Shown here piece after piece: positions 46,546-58,502 of a stretch of 64,000 nt of DNA. A program made the translations under genes and the position numbers. The notes under the pieces are model-generated. The model was not told where the DNA came from, did not search any database, and was given only the letters and a program-made list of their open reading frames with translations. The first letter of the stretch is position 1, and the number at the start of each line of letters is the position of its first letter. Origin of the DNA: Rana temporaria (taxonomy: Eukaryota > Chordata > Amphibia > Anura > Ranidae); contig NC_053491.1 of the NCBI RefSeq assembly GCF_905171775.1, forward strand, positions 225,602,486 to 225,666,485, written 5' to 3'.

Positions 46546-46711
46546 TGCCTGCCTGATCATTGCTATAGTTTCCCTTCTCCTCCTGAAAAGCTGACATCAA
46601 GACCCCTATGTATAGGATACCACCTCTTCTTTGATCTATGGATTCCTCTGTTGGCTTTTACCTGTTGGGACCCTGAAATGGCTCATCACATCATGGGGAA
46701 TACTGTGTTAC

Positions 46712-47120
46712 ATACACCTGAGCCTTGCACTTTGTGTGTTACCCAGTCCTGATCCATTTTCTTTGCACAATACATACATCTGACCCATTTCTCTGTGTGT
46801 TATACAATCCTGACCCATCTCGTTTGTACATTCCACTCACCTGACCTCTGCATTCAGTACATTACATACACCTGAGCCTTGCACTCTGTGTGTTACCCCA
46901 TCCTGACCCATTTTATTTGCACAATACATACATCTGACCCATTTCTCTGTGTGTTATACAATCCTGACCCATCTTGTTTGTACATTCCACTCACCTGACC
47001 TCTGTATTCAGTACATTACATACACCTGAGCCTTCCACTCTGTATGTTATACAGTCCTAAACCCCTTGTCTTTGCACATTGCATACACCTGACCTCTGCA
47101 CTCAGTACACTGTCCTTAGT
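46712..47120. repeat. 154-bp tandem repeat, 2.7 copies
   Basis: The phrase atacacctgagccttgcact starts units at 46712, 46866 and about 47020, spacing 154 bp each. Each unit is itself made of about four diverged subunits (acacctgacc..., acaatcctgacccat...), so it is a higher-order repeat. Confidence 0.9.
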
Positions 47121-48404
47121 GGACCTCTCCTGAAAATGCTAGTTGCTTTACTGTCATGCTCATCAATTGCCTAGTCTAACCTTCTCTGTCATGCTCATCG
47201 GTTTTGACTTTATAATTGGCATGCATGTTACGGGTCAGTGATCCATAAACTTATTTAGGTGGAAGGCAGCCAGGAAAATAGTACTTTTAGACAGAGGTTC
47301 GCAATGGCAGCATCCAAATTTATTTCTGATTTTTTTTTTAATTCCTAATTAAAATAGAACCCAAAGTCAAATTCCAACATTGAGTTTTCCCATGCTTTAC
47401 ACATTTTATGTATGTTTGGGTTGTACATTGTGCCCTATTATTTCCTTCTGTTTTTAAACAATGTTCTTCCTGCTTTATATTGTTTTACTACTTTAGATTT
47501 CAGTTCGGTCATTTTAGTACGAAGCTCATGTTAACTGATCAAATATTGTTCTTGGTGCTGCTTTCAAAAATACGACAAGGTGTCACTAGTTTACATATGC
47601 GTCCATCCAGACAGAACTATTTCCACCAGGGACAAGCGTTCAAATTCTGAGGTCAGACATTTGCCATACAAATGTTCCGTGCTCCTCTTACCTATTCTGT
47701 ACAGAATTTGCAAATTTCTATGACGTCACTCCCAACCTGACAAGCTGGAAAATGAAAAATACTTGTATTGCAAACAAGGAAGTTTTCATTCTCTTTCTGT
47801 TTCACTGATACTATTTGTAGTACTTGGATACACAGAAAAAAAAGTACACTGTTTAAATAAAAGGGGGAATGTGCTATTGAAGTTGCATTCCTCCGTATGC
47901 ACTTTCTATACTGGATGACATTTTAGGTTCCTGTTTATTTTGTCACAAATTCTTTTATGTCTCAAACAAAATATACTTCTTAGGCTACAGTAAAAAAATG
48001 AAACACTAAAGTTTCATGAAAACCAGCCACACAGGAATTAAAAAAATAAAAAGAACAAATACTTGAGCCTGCTCAGTCAGCTATTCTATTTACATTAGAA
48101 TATGCTTTTTATTGAATGAATACATTTTGTAGTGTATTGTAATGTGTGGAATGCTCACCTCTTTGTCAGGCATGACACTGTACCTGAAAAGGAGGATTGA
48201 GTATTCTCGAAAATTTGTACAGTAATATGCTTATATTCAGTTAGTCAGTTGGAAGCATTGTCTATATTTTCACTATAGCAACTATCTATAGCTAACCTAC
48301 TATACATTACAGTTTGCATTAGTTAGCCTTGCATACAGGTTTTTTGCTGACTTTGTCTGAGTGTAAGCACCCCCCAGTGATCAGAGGTAGGTATTGTAGT
48401 ACTT
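47121..48404. other. No feature recognised
   Basis: A/T-rich. The 80-codon plus frame at 47408-47650 has no recognisable domain. Confidence 0.4.
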
Positions 48405-48417
48405 TATGATAGGGTAG

Positions 48418-48640
48418 GGGTGCACAACATGTGGCCCCTGGGCACTCTAATGTGGCCTTCGACCAAAAAAAACTGTCAACCCCCACCCCCCATTCGGTTG
48501 ACCGGTCGGTCAGTCAAAGGTGATCTAGGTCACTGGTAGCCTCGGCGGCTTCCCCCTGCATCTTTTTCTTGGTGGCTTTCTCCTGCGTCTCCTTATCCTT
48601 GGTGGCTTCCCCCTGCGTCTCCTTCTTGGCAGCCAGTATG
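48418..48640. repeat. hAT-like end plus 33-bp repeat
   Basis: taggggtgcacaacatgtgg resembles a hAT terminal motif. About 110 bp further, a 33-bp unit (ggtggcttccccctgcgtct core) is repeated about three times at 48535-48640. The right end was not found. Confidence 0.45.
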
Positions 48641-49190
48641 GCCACTTCTCCTTTGGGCCAATCAAGTCTTAAGACCCGCTTACTGATTGGCTTGGAGGAG
48701 AAGCAGGAAGACAATAGCGAATATTAATTCCCCATGCCCACCCTTCTTTTAAGTCAATTAGAACCTCAGGCGCTAAACCCCCATTGAAATCCATGCGTCC
48801 GGCGCTCTGCATGTACATTAGGGGCTGGGCGCATGGATTAGGGAGCCGTGCCCATGCACCCCTAATGGAGCGGCCGTCACTGGTTATTAGACTGCTTTCA
48901 CACTGATCTGCAGGTGCAGTGCCGTGCACCTGCGGCTTTCCTGAGGATTAGCTGCACTGAGCCATAGACTTCTATTATATTCTGCAGGTATGGTGCGCTT
49001 TCAGACCTAGGGGATCGGCTCCTGGGTCTAGCCCTATGTAGCAGCCGAGGACTGATTACAGTTTCCTGGTCACCTAGGGGATGCTTTAAGACCTTTCAGA
49101 TCACCCCATGACCAGAACACACTATCACATTGATACTACCGCTCCTGTCCCAAGCTGGCTGCTTGCTACAACTCCATCCTATCTTTAGTA

Positions 49191-49520
49191 ATATTTGCAG
49201 TACTATGGCCTAATGAGGCCCACTTCCATAACTCTGTGTAGCGCAGAACCAGAACTGATCTGGCTGTTTAATCCCAGGTTAAATTTCCTGATAGGCACAT
49301 TGCAGCCAAGCATACAGTATTTTCCAATCACTTGTCAGATAACAGACTGTGCATGTGTTTTTTTTTGTGTTTTTTATTTTTGTAGGGATACTCCAATGAA
49401 TTTCAAACTGGTGAAGTGCACCTCCTAAGGAGCCGCAAATTAACTGGGATCCCCCAGCCTTCACAGCCAGGCACATCGAATTTCCACAGGCACTCAGTGT
49501 CAGAGAACAGTCCATTACTT
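49191..49520. other. No feature recognised
   Basis: Mixed composition with a t-rich run at 49360-49380. No boundaries or domains visible. Confidence 0.35.
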
Positions 49521-49653
49521 TGTTTTTTTAAATTTTATTGAGGGATATAAACTTGAAAAGGGATGAGAGATTACAGGATGCCCACTTGACTTCAAAACAA
49601 CTTCAGGGACAACTCTTCCTATATACAGCCCTATGCTCCATTTCTTCCTCTAA

Positions 49654-49916
49654 GCCTAGGTTCACACTGCTGCGAATTCAAAATCTGCGGCGATTTCGCG
49701 GCTGCGATTTTGCTGCGATTTCGGCCGCAATTTAATGTAAATCGTGGCCGGAAATCGCAAAAAGTAGTACAGGAACTACTTTTTGAAATCGCAGATGCGG
49801 CGTCGCACTGATTAGGACAGTGCCATTGCCGACAATTGCCGCCGATTTGAGATGCGATTTGACATGTCAAATCGCATCTCAAATCGTTCCAAATCGTACC
49901 CAGTGTGAACCAGGGC
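49654..49916. mobile_element. Harbinger-like MITE (TAA target duplication)
   Basis: Ends gcctaggttcacactg and cagtgtgaaccagggc, flanked by TAA at 49651-49653 and 49917-49919. The interior is a hairpin of repeated gcgatttcg/cgaaatcgc cores. Same style as 58194-58499. Confidence 0.8.
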
Positions 49917-50020
49917 TAACACTCACTTGCTTGCAGAAACTCAGCTGTGTCACCTTGTTGCAATTTGATAGCAAAGGCCCATTACAGGCAGGTACTCTCA
50001 GCCCCTATACCTAAAGATAG

Positions 50021-50685
50021 GGGGCTAGATTCACAGAGCAAGTACGCTGGCATATCTACTGATACGCCGGCGTACTTTCAAATTTTGCGTATCGTTGTTT
50101 TGAATCCTTAAAACAAGATAAGACGGCTTCTGGGTTAGATCCGACAGGTGTACGTCTTCGTACGCCTTCGGATCTAAGATGCAATACTTCGGCTTCCGCT
50201 GGGTGGCGTTCACGTCGTTTTCTGCATCGGGTATGCAAATTAGCGATTTATGACAATCCACGAACGTACGCGCAGCCGTCGCATTTTCTAATGTCGTCTG
50301 TAGTCAGCTTTTTCCGGCGTATAGTTAAAGCTGGTATTTTGAGGCGTATAGATAGAATTGCCATGTTAAGTATGGCCGTCGTTCCCGCGTCGAAATTGTA
50401 TTTATTTTTTTGCGTAAGTCGTCCGTGAATAGGGATGGACGTAACTCACGTCTAAGTTAACGTTGCGACGTCATTTCTGGACGACGCATGCGCATTTCAT
50501 TTGGCGCGGGGACGCGCTTCATTTAAATGAAACCCGCTCCCAGCCCGCCCAATATGAAATCCGCCACCAGAAATACACTACGCCGCCGTAACTTACTGAG
50601 GATTCGAAAATGTGCCAGGTAAGGTACGGCGGCGTAGCGTATCTCTGATACGCTGCACGGAACTAAATGGATGTGGATCTGGCCC
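50021..50685. mobile_element. GC-rich MITE, ggggctagattca end
   Basis: Left ggggctagattcacag, right gtggatctggccc. The interior has atctactgatacgccgg, gatccgacaggtgtacg and similar phrases shared with 23910, so the two are close relatives. Confidence 0.7.
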
Positions 50686-51873
50686 AGGGTGACACAGTTT
50701 ACACTTTCCCAGCACTTCCTCTCTGTGATCGATGATCTCAACACCACCTCTTTAGACACTGCTAACCCACCTGGGTTCAGCTGTTCCTTTCACTTCCCTT
50801 CCAGGCTAACTTCTCCCCACAATCCTCCAGACTGACATTCTCTCCACAGTTCTCCAGACTGACACTCACCAGCCCCTGACCCCCCCCCCCCCCGACTGAC
50901 TCTCAGGAGATCTCCGGATGTGCTGACCTGCTCCTGCTGTCCTCTCATTTGTTTCCGTGCCTCCAGCAAGAGTTTCCTCTGTGTGTTGTAGATCGCATCT
51001 TCAAGCACTCGAGCCCCAGGCCCGAGGTCACACCCCCCAGACTAGTGGGCACCCTCAAGGGCCCCCGACAGCCTCCATAGCACTTTATCTTCCACCTAAC
51101 TACCCCTGCTGACATGACTCATACCTATTTATGAGGTGAGCTGCTCTATTTCAGACTGTTTTAGCTGACCCTTTTTTCATAAATATGCTTGGCAGCCCCT
51201 CCTAGCCTCCACCCACTACATCTAGAACCTTCTCCAAGGTTCCAGAAAGCAGGGGGAGGCACCAGAAGAGCTGTCAGATGAGTCATCCAGCCTCCCCGAG
51301 TCATTAAATCCTAACCCAGATTCAACCCAGGCCTGGTTCTCAGCCAACCCAATTTACCTACACTAACAAATAAACAATGTATGACTAGCACACTAGCTAG
51401 AGGGCACTATAGTAGAGTACACTTATGTTAAACTAATACTTCAGCATGAAGGCATCCCCTTTGAAGTGTAGACAAACTGGTACCAAACAGGTCTACACCC
51501 AGACTACTACAGCCTACTTTACAGCCTGAATTAAACAAGAGAGGGGTGCTGCGATTCTCTATAGTCCTCTCTCTGGAGTTAGATACTCCTAAACTTATCT
51601 GGTATTGCAGTCTAATGCAAAGTCCATAATGGCGATTCCCAGCCCTTAGGAGGTAGGACCCAGAAAGGGGAATGTCCAGTCTAGCATGTACATGTCCTCA
51701 TCCCAAGCAGCAGGGGGCAGAGAGAACTATACCAAGCCAAGAGTGGAGGATAATCACACCGCACATGAACACCATAACTATTCAGTTAACCCTTCTTACC
51801 TGGTGTCCCAGAGACAAAACAGGAAGTTGGAAGAAATCTCTAAAAAGCCAAGAGAAATCCCCTGTTAGACAGT
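50686..51873. other. Unclassified repeat-like DNA
   Basis: Includes a 14-base C run at about 50880 and an AATAAA-containing stretch near 51368. Its composition (C-rich blocks, no host exon) suggests part of a retroelement or LTR-like repeat, but I see no diagnostic domain or terminal repeat. Confidence 0.35.
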
Positions 51874-51881
51874 GTTACAAG

Positions 51882-53082
51882 CAGTGCTTTAACTGGGCCG
51901 GAACGCGGCGGTACTCAGTACCGCCACTTCCAAAAATGGCTCTGGAGAGTACCAGCACCTCTCCATGCGCCCAGTACAGTACGTGGGTTTCCCGTACCGG
52001 AACGCAGCCCCAGGCCAGGAATATGATGATCAGTGGAGGAACTACCGCCATAGCGTCTGTGTCTGTGTCTGCAATGCTCTCTCTCTCTCCCTGGCATCTT
52101 CCTCCCTTCCTCAGCCACTATCTGGCCGGCCGTCCTGCTCCCTGTCGTCCTCACACAGATCCATTCATCTTTGCCTGTCACACTGCTCCTCTCAGATGGT
52201 TGTTATCTCTCCCCCTCCCTTCCCTGACTTTTCCCTGCAGACACTTTACCTTCACACACGTGTGTGTGTGTCCCAGGATCTACAAACATTACAAATGTCT
52301 GGAAAAGTGGCGGCTGGTGCTCAAAATTGGGGGGGGGGGGGGCAGAAAAAAAAAATTGAAGCCTCACTGTGCCCATCACATGCAACCACTGTGCCATGCC
52401 ACCAAATGCAGCCACTGTGCCATCAATTGTCACCACTGTGCCATGCCATCAAACAGCAACTGTGCCATCAATTGTCACCACTGTGCCATGCCATCAAACG
52501 CAGCTACTGTGCCATCAAACGCAGCCACTGTGCCATCAATTGTCACCACTGTGCCATGCCATCAAACGCAGTCACTGTGCCATGCCATCAAACGCAGCCA
52601 CTGTTCCATCAATTGTCACCACTGTGCCATGCCATCAAATGCAGCCACTGTGCCCCTCAATTGTTGCCACTGTGCCAATTGTCACCACTGTGCCCTTTAA
52701 TTGTCACCACTGTGCCCCATGATGCCACTTTGCCCATTGTCACCACTGTGCCCCATGATGCCACTGTGCCCATTGTCACCACTGTGCCCCATGATGCCAT
52801 TGTGCCCATTGTCACCACTGTGCCCCATGATGCCACTGTGCCAATTGTCACCTCTGTGCCCTTTGTCACCACTGTGCCCCATGATGCCATTGTGCCCATT
52901 GTCGCCCCTTTCCCTGTAAAAAGCACTAACATGAATTTAGCATTTATGTTCAGTAGCTCTTTCTACAGTAGCTCTTTTTCAGGGTACTTTCTAAGGGTAT
53001 TTTCATGTTCAGTATTGGGGGGGGGGGGGGCACCGGCGCCTAATAGAGTACCGGCACCTCTTTTGGCCCACTTAAAGCACTG
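51882..53082. mobile_element. Non-autonomous hAT, 1.2 kb, 8-bp TSD
   Basis: The perfect target duplication gttacaag lies at 51874-51881 and 53083-53090. Ends cagtgctttaactgggcc and ggcccacttaaagcactg match 17/18. Near both ends are related ccggtacc/gtaccggcacctc phrases. The middle (52365-52915) is a minisatellite. The long open frames across it come from the repeat and do not encode a transposase. Confidence 0.92.
52365..52915. repeat. Minisatellite inside hAT
   Basis: Units based on caccactgtgccatgccatc and, toward the right, caccactgtgccccatgatg then cc, with period drifting between about 24 and 48 bp. The left and right halves are different variants of one ancestral unit. Confidence 0.9.
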
Positions 53083-53090
53083 GTTACAAG

Positions 53091-53280
53091 AGCAGGTGTG
53101 CCCATTGGTTCCTTCAACTCCTCTTCTGTTCCTGTAACAACTCTAATTTTAGGATTTCTGGTCAATTTCTTGATCTGAGGACAAGTAGAAAGGGTGAATC
53201 TCCACTGCGGAGGCACAGACAACAATGAAAACCTGACTGAGGATTCAACACTACCTGAAAAAAAGATATGGTTTTATAAA
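53091..53280. repeat. Dispersed repeat, copy 1
   Basis: Aligns with 59200-59370 in the same orientation: attttaggatttct against attttggattttct, gacaagtagaaagggtgaat against gacaaatagagggtatgaat, then ctccactgcggaggcacaga against ctccataacaggggcacaga. It is the right-hand continuation of the sequence that the 51882 hAT split. Class unknown. Confidence 0.65.
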
Positions 53281-54465
53281 AAAAAATTGCAAACAGGTAT
53301 GGACAAAAGCCATTCATTTCAATGCTGCACAAATTGTGAGGTAAAGCAGATATATATTAGTTGACACATGTAGTGCTCCATTAGTACTGCCTCTGGTAAA
53401 TTTGTATGACAATATTCTGAGTAGGCATCCGAGAAACCAAGGTATTTTGCATGTTTGACAGTGCTCCTGATTTACAACTACCTTTAGGTATCCGAGGCCC
53501 TAGCAATCCATAGTTCATCTGTGCCAGGATTTTTAGCTATGCCCATTGAATTTATGTGGGCTCGTCAGCTTTGACAATTACACCTCATTTTTTCCATCCT
53601 ATCAAGCTCACTTGTAAGTCATTATTTTAGTGATACTGAGAAGAGTGTGTTCTGTGGTGCAAACTGTGTAATTCTTTTGGATTCTGTCGAAAATTTTAGT
53701 ACTTCATAAAAACAATTCTTGTGCCAGCACTTTGGATGTTGGATGACTGTATTTTCTAAGTTTTAAAGTGACACAAAACTCTGGTTGAAAAAAATAAAAA
53801 GTATGCATTTTTACCTCACAAGTTACCATCAGCCTTTGCCAAATGTCCAAATTTCTTTTGAAGAAGAGTAGCCACCCTATCTTGCTTGCTCCTGATAAGG
53901 ACTATGGGATTTGCATTACTAGGAGGCAGAAAAACGCTGTAATAAACAATTTCATGAAAAAAACATTACAGGGCCATTAAGTAGTACATTTATAAATTGT
54001 TTTTTTTTTTTTGGAGAATAGGGATATTGTAGTGTTGCTTAAAGAGTAGATGGGTCCCAGCATTGTGCTTACAAATCAAAATGTCAACTCCTGTTTATTG
54101 CCATAGCAGGTACACATCAAAAAGCCTTCACATCTATATGCACTTTACAATATGCCAAAAGTTTTTGTATAGTGGAAATGAATGGCTTTATAAATGCTGT
54201 TTTTGAAATACATTGAAAATAACCACATTCACTTCTGCACCTGAATTTGATTTGCTTTGCATTCTTCTCTTCTGCTATTTTATCACAAGTTTGACCATAT
54301 TGATTCTTCTTGAATGCATAACGAAAAGCATGTTGGCTTACTAGCGAACCATTTCAATTGAAATGTCATTTAGATAAACACTGGATTCAATATCAATATC
54401 CTACGCATCTCTACATGCTTGCCTCGTGGGTTTTTGCAATATGATGGGATGGTAGCCAAGATAGC
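53281..54465. other. No feature recognised
   Basis: A/T-rich, no clear ends. May include the 5' part of the Penelope-like element in decayed form close to 54400. Confidence 0.35.
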
Positions 54466-54469
54466 CTGC

Positions 54470-55553
54470 ATACCTTTATGGAATCCCAGAACAACAACGA
54501 TAGGGGCATTGTACTGAACTATGAAGCTAGCTTGGAAGAGATCCATTTTCTTGATTTGAAGATCTCAATCAAGGGGGAATTTTTGTCACCTCCACCTTTT
54601 TCAAATCCACAGATAGAAATTCCTTCATTCCCCAAGATAGCTGCCATCATTTTCATGGCTGGAGTCAGCTCCCAAAAGTCAGTATATGCGGCTAAGACGT
54701 AATTGCACTGAAATAGAAGAATATAAAGCATAGGTGGAGATCTTGACTAAGAGATTTGTTGAAAAAGGATATTCATTTGAGCTACTTAATAGCTTAGCCT
54801 CTTCTGCCAGGAGAAAGAAGTTCACTGTTGGTGGAAAAGTCAACATCAGCTAATTATACCAGCAACTGACCTTCTCTGCCATTCATTACTTCATATTCTA
54901 TGCAGCACAAATCGGTCAAGCATTTGATCCGCAAACACTGACATATACTACTCAATGATAAGGTCCTTGGACCTGCTTTGCCTGTTAGACCTCAGGTAGT
55001 CTATTTGGGAGTTCCCTCTCTTAGAGATAGGATTGCCCCAAATGTTTTCAATCCACCAGAGAAGTCTCCTTTCTTCAGAACCTCACTGGTTATTACCAGT
55101 GTAGGAGATATCAACTGTGCGCTATTATTGGGTGCAGAAAAAGGAGGACAGATACTTTTGTTTTTTGACCAGTACTTCTCAGACTTTGTATATTAAACCA
55201 TTTATTACAAGCCCTACTACTGGCGTTGGCTATATGATTCAGTGCTCATGTGACCTCCAGTATGTAGGGATCAAAAAGCGGGCCTTGCAAGTTCAGCTGA
55301 ATAAGCACAAAGGCAACATTTGGAAGGGCTTTAAGAACTATTCAGTCTTCAGACATTATGCAACTACACACAATAGAGATCCCTCTAATACGATTTTTTT
55401 GGGCATCGACAAATACACTCCACATTAGAGAGGAAGTTTATTAAATAAGAAAATCTCCAAATTGGAGATAAAATTGATTTACAAAGTCAGGTCCTTCATC
55501 CCATGTGGTCTAAATGTAGATGTTGATGTGAATGCCTTTATAGATAATTCATA
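54470..55553 (+). pseudogene. Penelope-like element: RT end plus GIY-YIG endonuclease
   Basis: Plus-strand pieces in order: NNDRGIVLNYEASLEEIHFL DLKI-like segment (54490-54570), the end of the reverse transcriptase; EEYKA then EILTKRFVEKGYS (54715-54775); HKSVKHLIRKH and KVLGPALPVRPQVVYLGVPS then LRDRIAPNVF (54905-55050), the linker; and TTGVGYMIQCSCDLQYVG then KKRAL (55210-55290), followed by FIPCGLNVDVDVNAFIDNS ending at 55553, the GIY-YIG domain. Penelope-like elements join these two activities in one protein. The region has several frameshifts, and an in-frame stop (TAG at 55426-55428) where a tryptophan is expected. In the helix after YVG, the usual R..EH is Q..KH here, so the nuclease would be dead even if the frame were intact. 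The 5' part is missing. Confidence 0.85.
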
Positions 55554-56442
55554 AAATATATATTGAGTCTCTCTAAAATCACTTCCTGTCTAGAATGTGA
55601 TGTCAGCTACAGACAGAAAGTTCCGGGTGAGAGGTGAGTCCAGAGGAAGTAGAGAGGAGACCATAGTTGCCAACATTTGAAAAAATTTTCCAGGGACACT
55701 TTGCAGCACAGCTATTAATTAATTAATTACCACACTCACTTCCCCGAAGCTCCACCCACTCCGCATAATCTTTGCCTACTTATCATTTTATTATCAGACA
55801 CGATACATTGGACTAGAACCCTTACACACCACCTTGTTTACTAACACAATAGTAAATCACAGAGGCTCACACATAATGCTGTGTAAAGTGCAGCACTCAC
55901 CAAGTCTCCTAAGGCAGCAGAGTTCGCTTAGCCCCTCCTCTCTGTGGTGGAGAGGAGACGCTCCTCCCCGCTCTCGCTGGTTCTGGTGCGTCCTTATTCC
56001 TCCCCCGGTCTTACGTTCCCTCTTGGAGCAGTCCTGGAGTACGCTGAGGTGACAGGGGAGGCTGACTACAACTCGGCCCCGCCTCTCCATGCACTGAGCC
56101 ACCGCTCTAGCAGACGTTTCCCTCTCTCTTGTTCCGCAGCCCTCCCCCTCTAGCCACCAGTTGATCTCGCTTGTTCCGGTGATCTTATCTCTCTTGCGTC
56201 AGCTTGCCCTCTCGCTGGTTCCGGTGATCTGTCTCCAGTGTGTTGTCGCCGCTCCTAGTGCAGTCACCACGCCCGGCCCCCGGGTGTTCCGCTCAGTCAT
56301 GGCTGCCGCCCGCAGGTCTCGCTCAGACTCCCGCTGCGTCCTGCGTTATTCCGAGAACTGTGCTGAGCTCAGAGGACCCGACAAGCGCCCATCATGGTAA
56401 TATTTGGAGAGGCCCTGAAGCCGCACCTGCCTTGCCCACTAG

Positions 56443-57757
56443 CAGGGGTCAAGTCCTGGGGAAAAAAGTGTGGGAACTCACCTAAGACCACCCCCCCACC
56501 TCAAAAATAAAATATATAAATAAAACAAATAAAGTGCAACATTTATTGTAAAGTGCCAGTTCACGAGGACAGCTCCAAAATTTACATGCATTACACAAAA
56601 AAAAACACCACAATGTGTGATAATGGTTCCCTCGGGAATTTCTAAAACTAATAGTGTATATAAAAAAAGAGAGAGACTGTGCGACCAGGAGATGGTCAGA
56701 GACTGTGTGTCCAGCATACAGGAGATGGTCAGAGACTGTGCGTCCAGGATACAGGAGATGATCAGAGACTGTGCGTCCAGGATACAGGAGATGATCAGAG
56801 ACTGTGCGGTCATAATACAGGAGATGGTCAGAGACTGTGCGGTCATAATACAGGAGATGGTCAGAGACTGTGCGGCCATAATACAGGAGATGATCAGAGA
56901 CTGTGCGGCCATAATACAGGAGATGGTCAGAGACTGTGCGGCCATAATACAGGAGATGATCAGAGACTGTGCGGTCATAATACAGGAGATGGTCAGAGAC
57001 TGTGCGGCCATAATACAGGAGATGGTCAGAGACTGTGCGGCCATAATACAGGAGATGGTCAGAGACTGTGCAGCCATAATACAGGAGATGATCAGAGACT
57101 GTGCGGCCATAATACAGGAGATGGTCATAATACAGGAGATGATCAGAGACTGTGCGGCCATAATACAGGAGATGGTCAAAGACTGTGGAGGTAAGTAGGG
57201 AGTCCTTAGCCCTGCAAAAAACTCTTAACATGATCTGGAGCTTGCATTTTTTTTTTCATCACTGTGGCAAGTAAATAGTGTGGTGGAGGGCCCCCAAGTT
57301 GTACATAACTCTTCATACCTACATAGCTAATAGATGACAGAGCAGTAACTTGAAGTGCCCATCCCATATCCACACTGCAGTCTGGACACAGTATACAGCT
57401 CCCATAGACAATGCTGTACAGTACAGAGCCACTAATGAGCAGCAATGACACAGCTCACCTGTGTCCAGTAATAAGCACTCCACCCATGTCATCTCGGGTC
57501 TCCCCCTCCTCCCGGCATCCTGATGCTCCTCCAAGCAATCGCTGCACACCCACAGAGTACTGAGAGCCAGGCACACGTGGTGGCTGAGGAGGGAGATGTC
57601 AGCAGTGCCCTCATTGGATATCGGGAACAGGGCTCTGCAGCATGATGTAAGTTAAGCTCTGATTGGCAGAGTGTGTGGTGGACGGGGCTGTGTGTGTAGG
57701 CAGCCAAAGGCCAGTCCCTGCAGGATGCGGATGCGTTCTTGCAGGACTCGAGCACTG
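56443..57757. mobile_element. Nested non-autonomous hAT, 1.3 kb, 8-bp TSD
   Basis: The perfect duplication cccactag lies at 56435-56442 and 57758-57765. Ends caggggtcaagtcctg and the complement of the right end (cagtgctcgagtcctg) match 13/16. No transposase. It carries a 33-bp minisatellite (56680-57185). A terminal fragment of the same family is at 242-305. Confidence 0.88.
56680..57185. repeat. 33-bp minisatellite, about 15 units
   Basis: The unit is cagagactgtgcggccataa plus tacaggagatggt. Units differ mainly at ggtc/gatc and at the cc/tc of ggcc. One unit near 57115-57135 is shortened. Since 33 is a multiple of three and the unit has no stop in several frames, long frames exist on both strands (193 to 249 codons) without being genes. 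Confidence 0.95.
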
Positions 57758-57861
57758 CCCACTAGCCGGGACAAGTCCCGGCAGGCTAAATTAGCCGGGA
57801 CTAGGTCCCAAATAACGGGACTGTCCCTTTAAAAACGGGACAGTTGGCAAGTATGGGAGAC

Positions 57862-58190
57862 GTTGATGGAAGTGGAAGCAGAGGAGAATGGCAACATCGG
57901 AAAGATCTTTCAGTTGCGTATAGGAGCTGACTGGTTTAAGGATTTAAACCAAAGCCTGATTACATGGGGATCTGGTGAGTGTTTGGTGTGAAGGGAGCCG
58001 GCTCCACGAGGTGTGGTGAAGGTAGAATCGGTCCTGGATCATTATCTCACTGAACCCATTGACTCATAGACTGTGTTATTTCACAATGGTGGACTATATA
58101 AGTACATTAGGATATATGGACACTTAATCTGTATACAGAAATCTGCCTCTGTTATCCGTGCAACAAATGACAGATTCATGTAACAGTTGG
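57862..58190. other. Probable Penelope-like 3' region, otherwise unidentified
   Basis: Once the 55662 element is removed this sequence continues directly from the DNA after the Penelope-like reading frame. No domain or boundary visible. Confidence 0.3.
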
Positions 58191-58193
58191 TAA

Positions 58194-58499
58194 GGCTCCA
58201 TTCACATTTGGTGTTTCAGGATCTCGGGCAGAATCGCTTTGATTCTGGTCGCGATCTCAACTCGCACTGCAATTTCAAAATGCATGTTTGGGTGCCATTT
58301 ATTTCAAATAGGTGTGGCAAACCGCGACACATGAAGCTTGTCACCCAAAGGAAGCTCCTGCTTCGCACTGCAGTTTAGATGCCATTGAAAATGAATGGCA
58401 CCTTAACATATGTTTCGCAATTGTAGTGCAATTTGAGATCACGGGCAGAATCACAGCGATTCTGCCTGAGATTGCAAAATGCCAAATGTGAATGGGGCC
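58194..58499. mobile_element. Harbinger-like MITE (TAA target duplication)
   Basis: Ends ggctccattcacatttgg and ccaaatgtgaatggggcc, flanked by TAA (58191-58193, 58500-58502). Inner arms gggcagaatcgctttgattc/aatcacagcgattctgcc also pair. Confidence 0.8.
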
Positions 58500-58502
58500 T
58501 AA

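Larger units (their letters stand above)
55662..57855. mobile_element. Transposon with catagttgccaac ends, host of a nested hAT
   Basis: Ends catagttgccaac and gttggcaagtatg are inverted repeats (one mismatch). The direct repeat ggagac lies at 55656-55661 and 57856-57861. TIR resembles that of the hAT at 38590, but the flanking repeat is 6 bp instead of 8, so the superfamily call is tentative. Without the nested element it is about 870 bp. Confidence 0.7.

Noticed and set aside
51672..53137. Two long plus-strand frames (342 and 390 codons)
   Set aside because: They cross a hAT boundary at 51882 and most of their length is the internal minisatellite; no domain, and the parts before and after are unrelated repeats.
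56478..57231. Minus and plus frames of 171-249 codons
   Set aside because: Product of the 33-bp minisatellite, which lacks stops in several frames.
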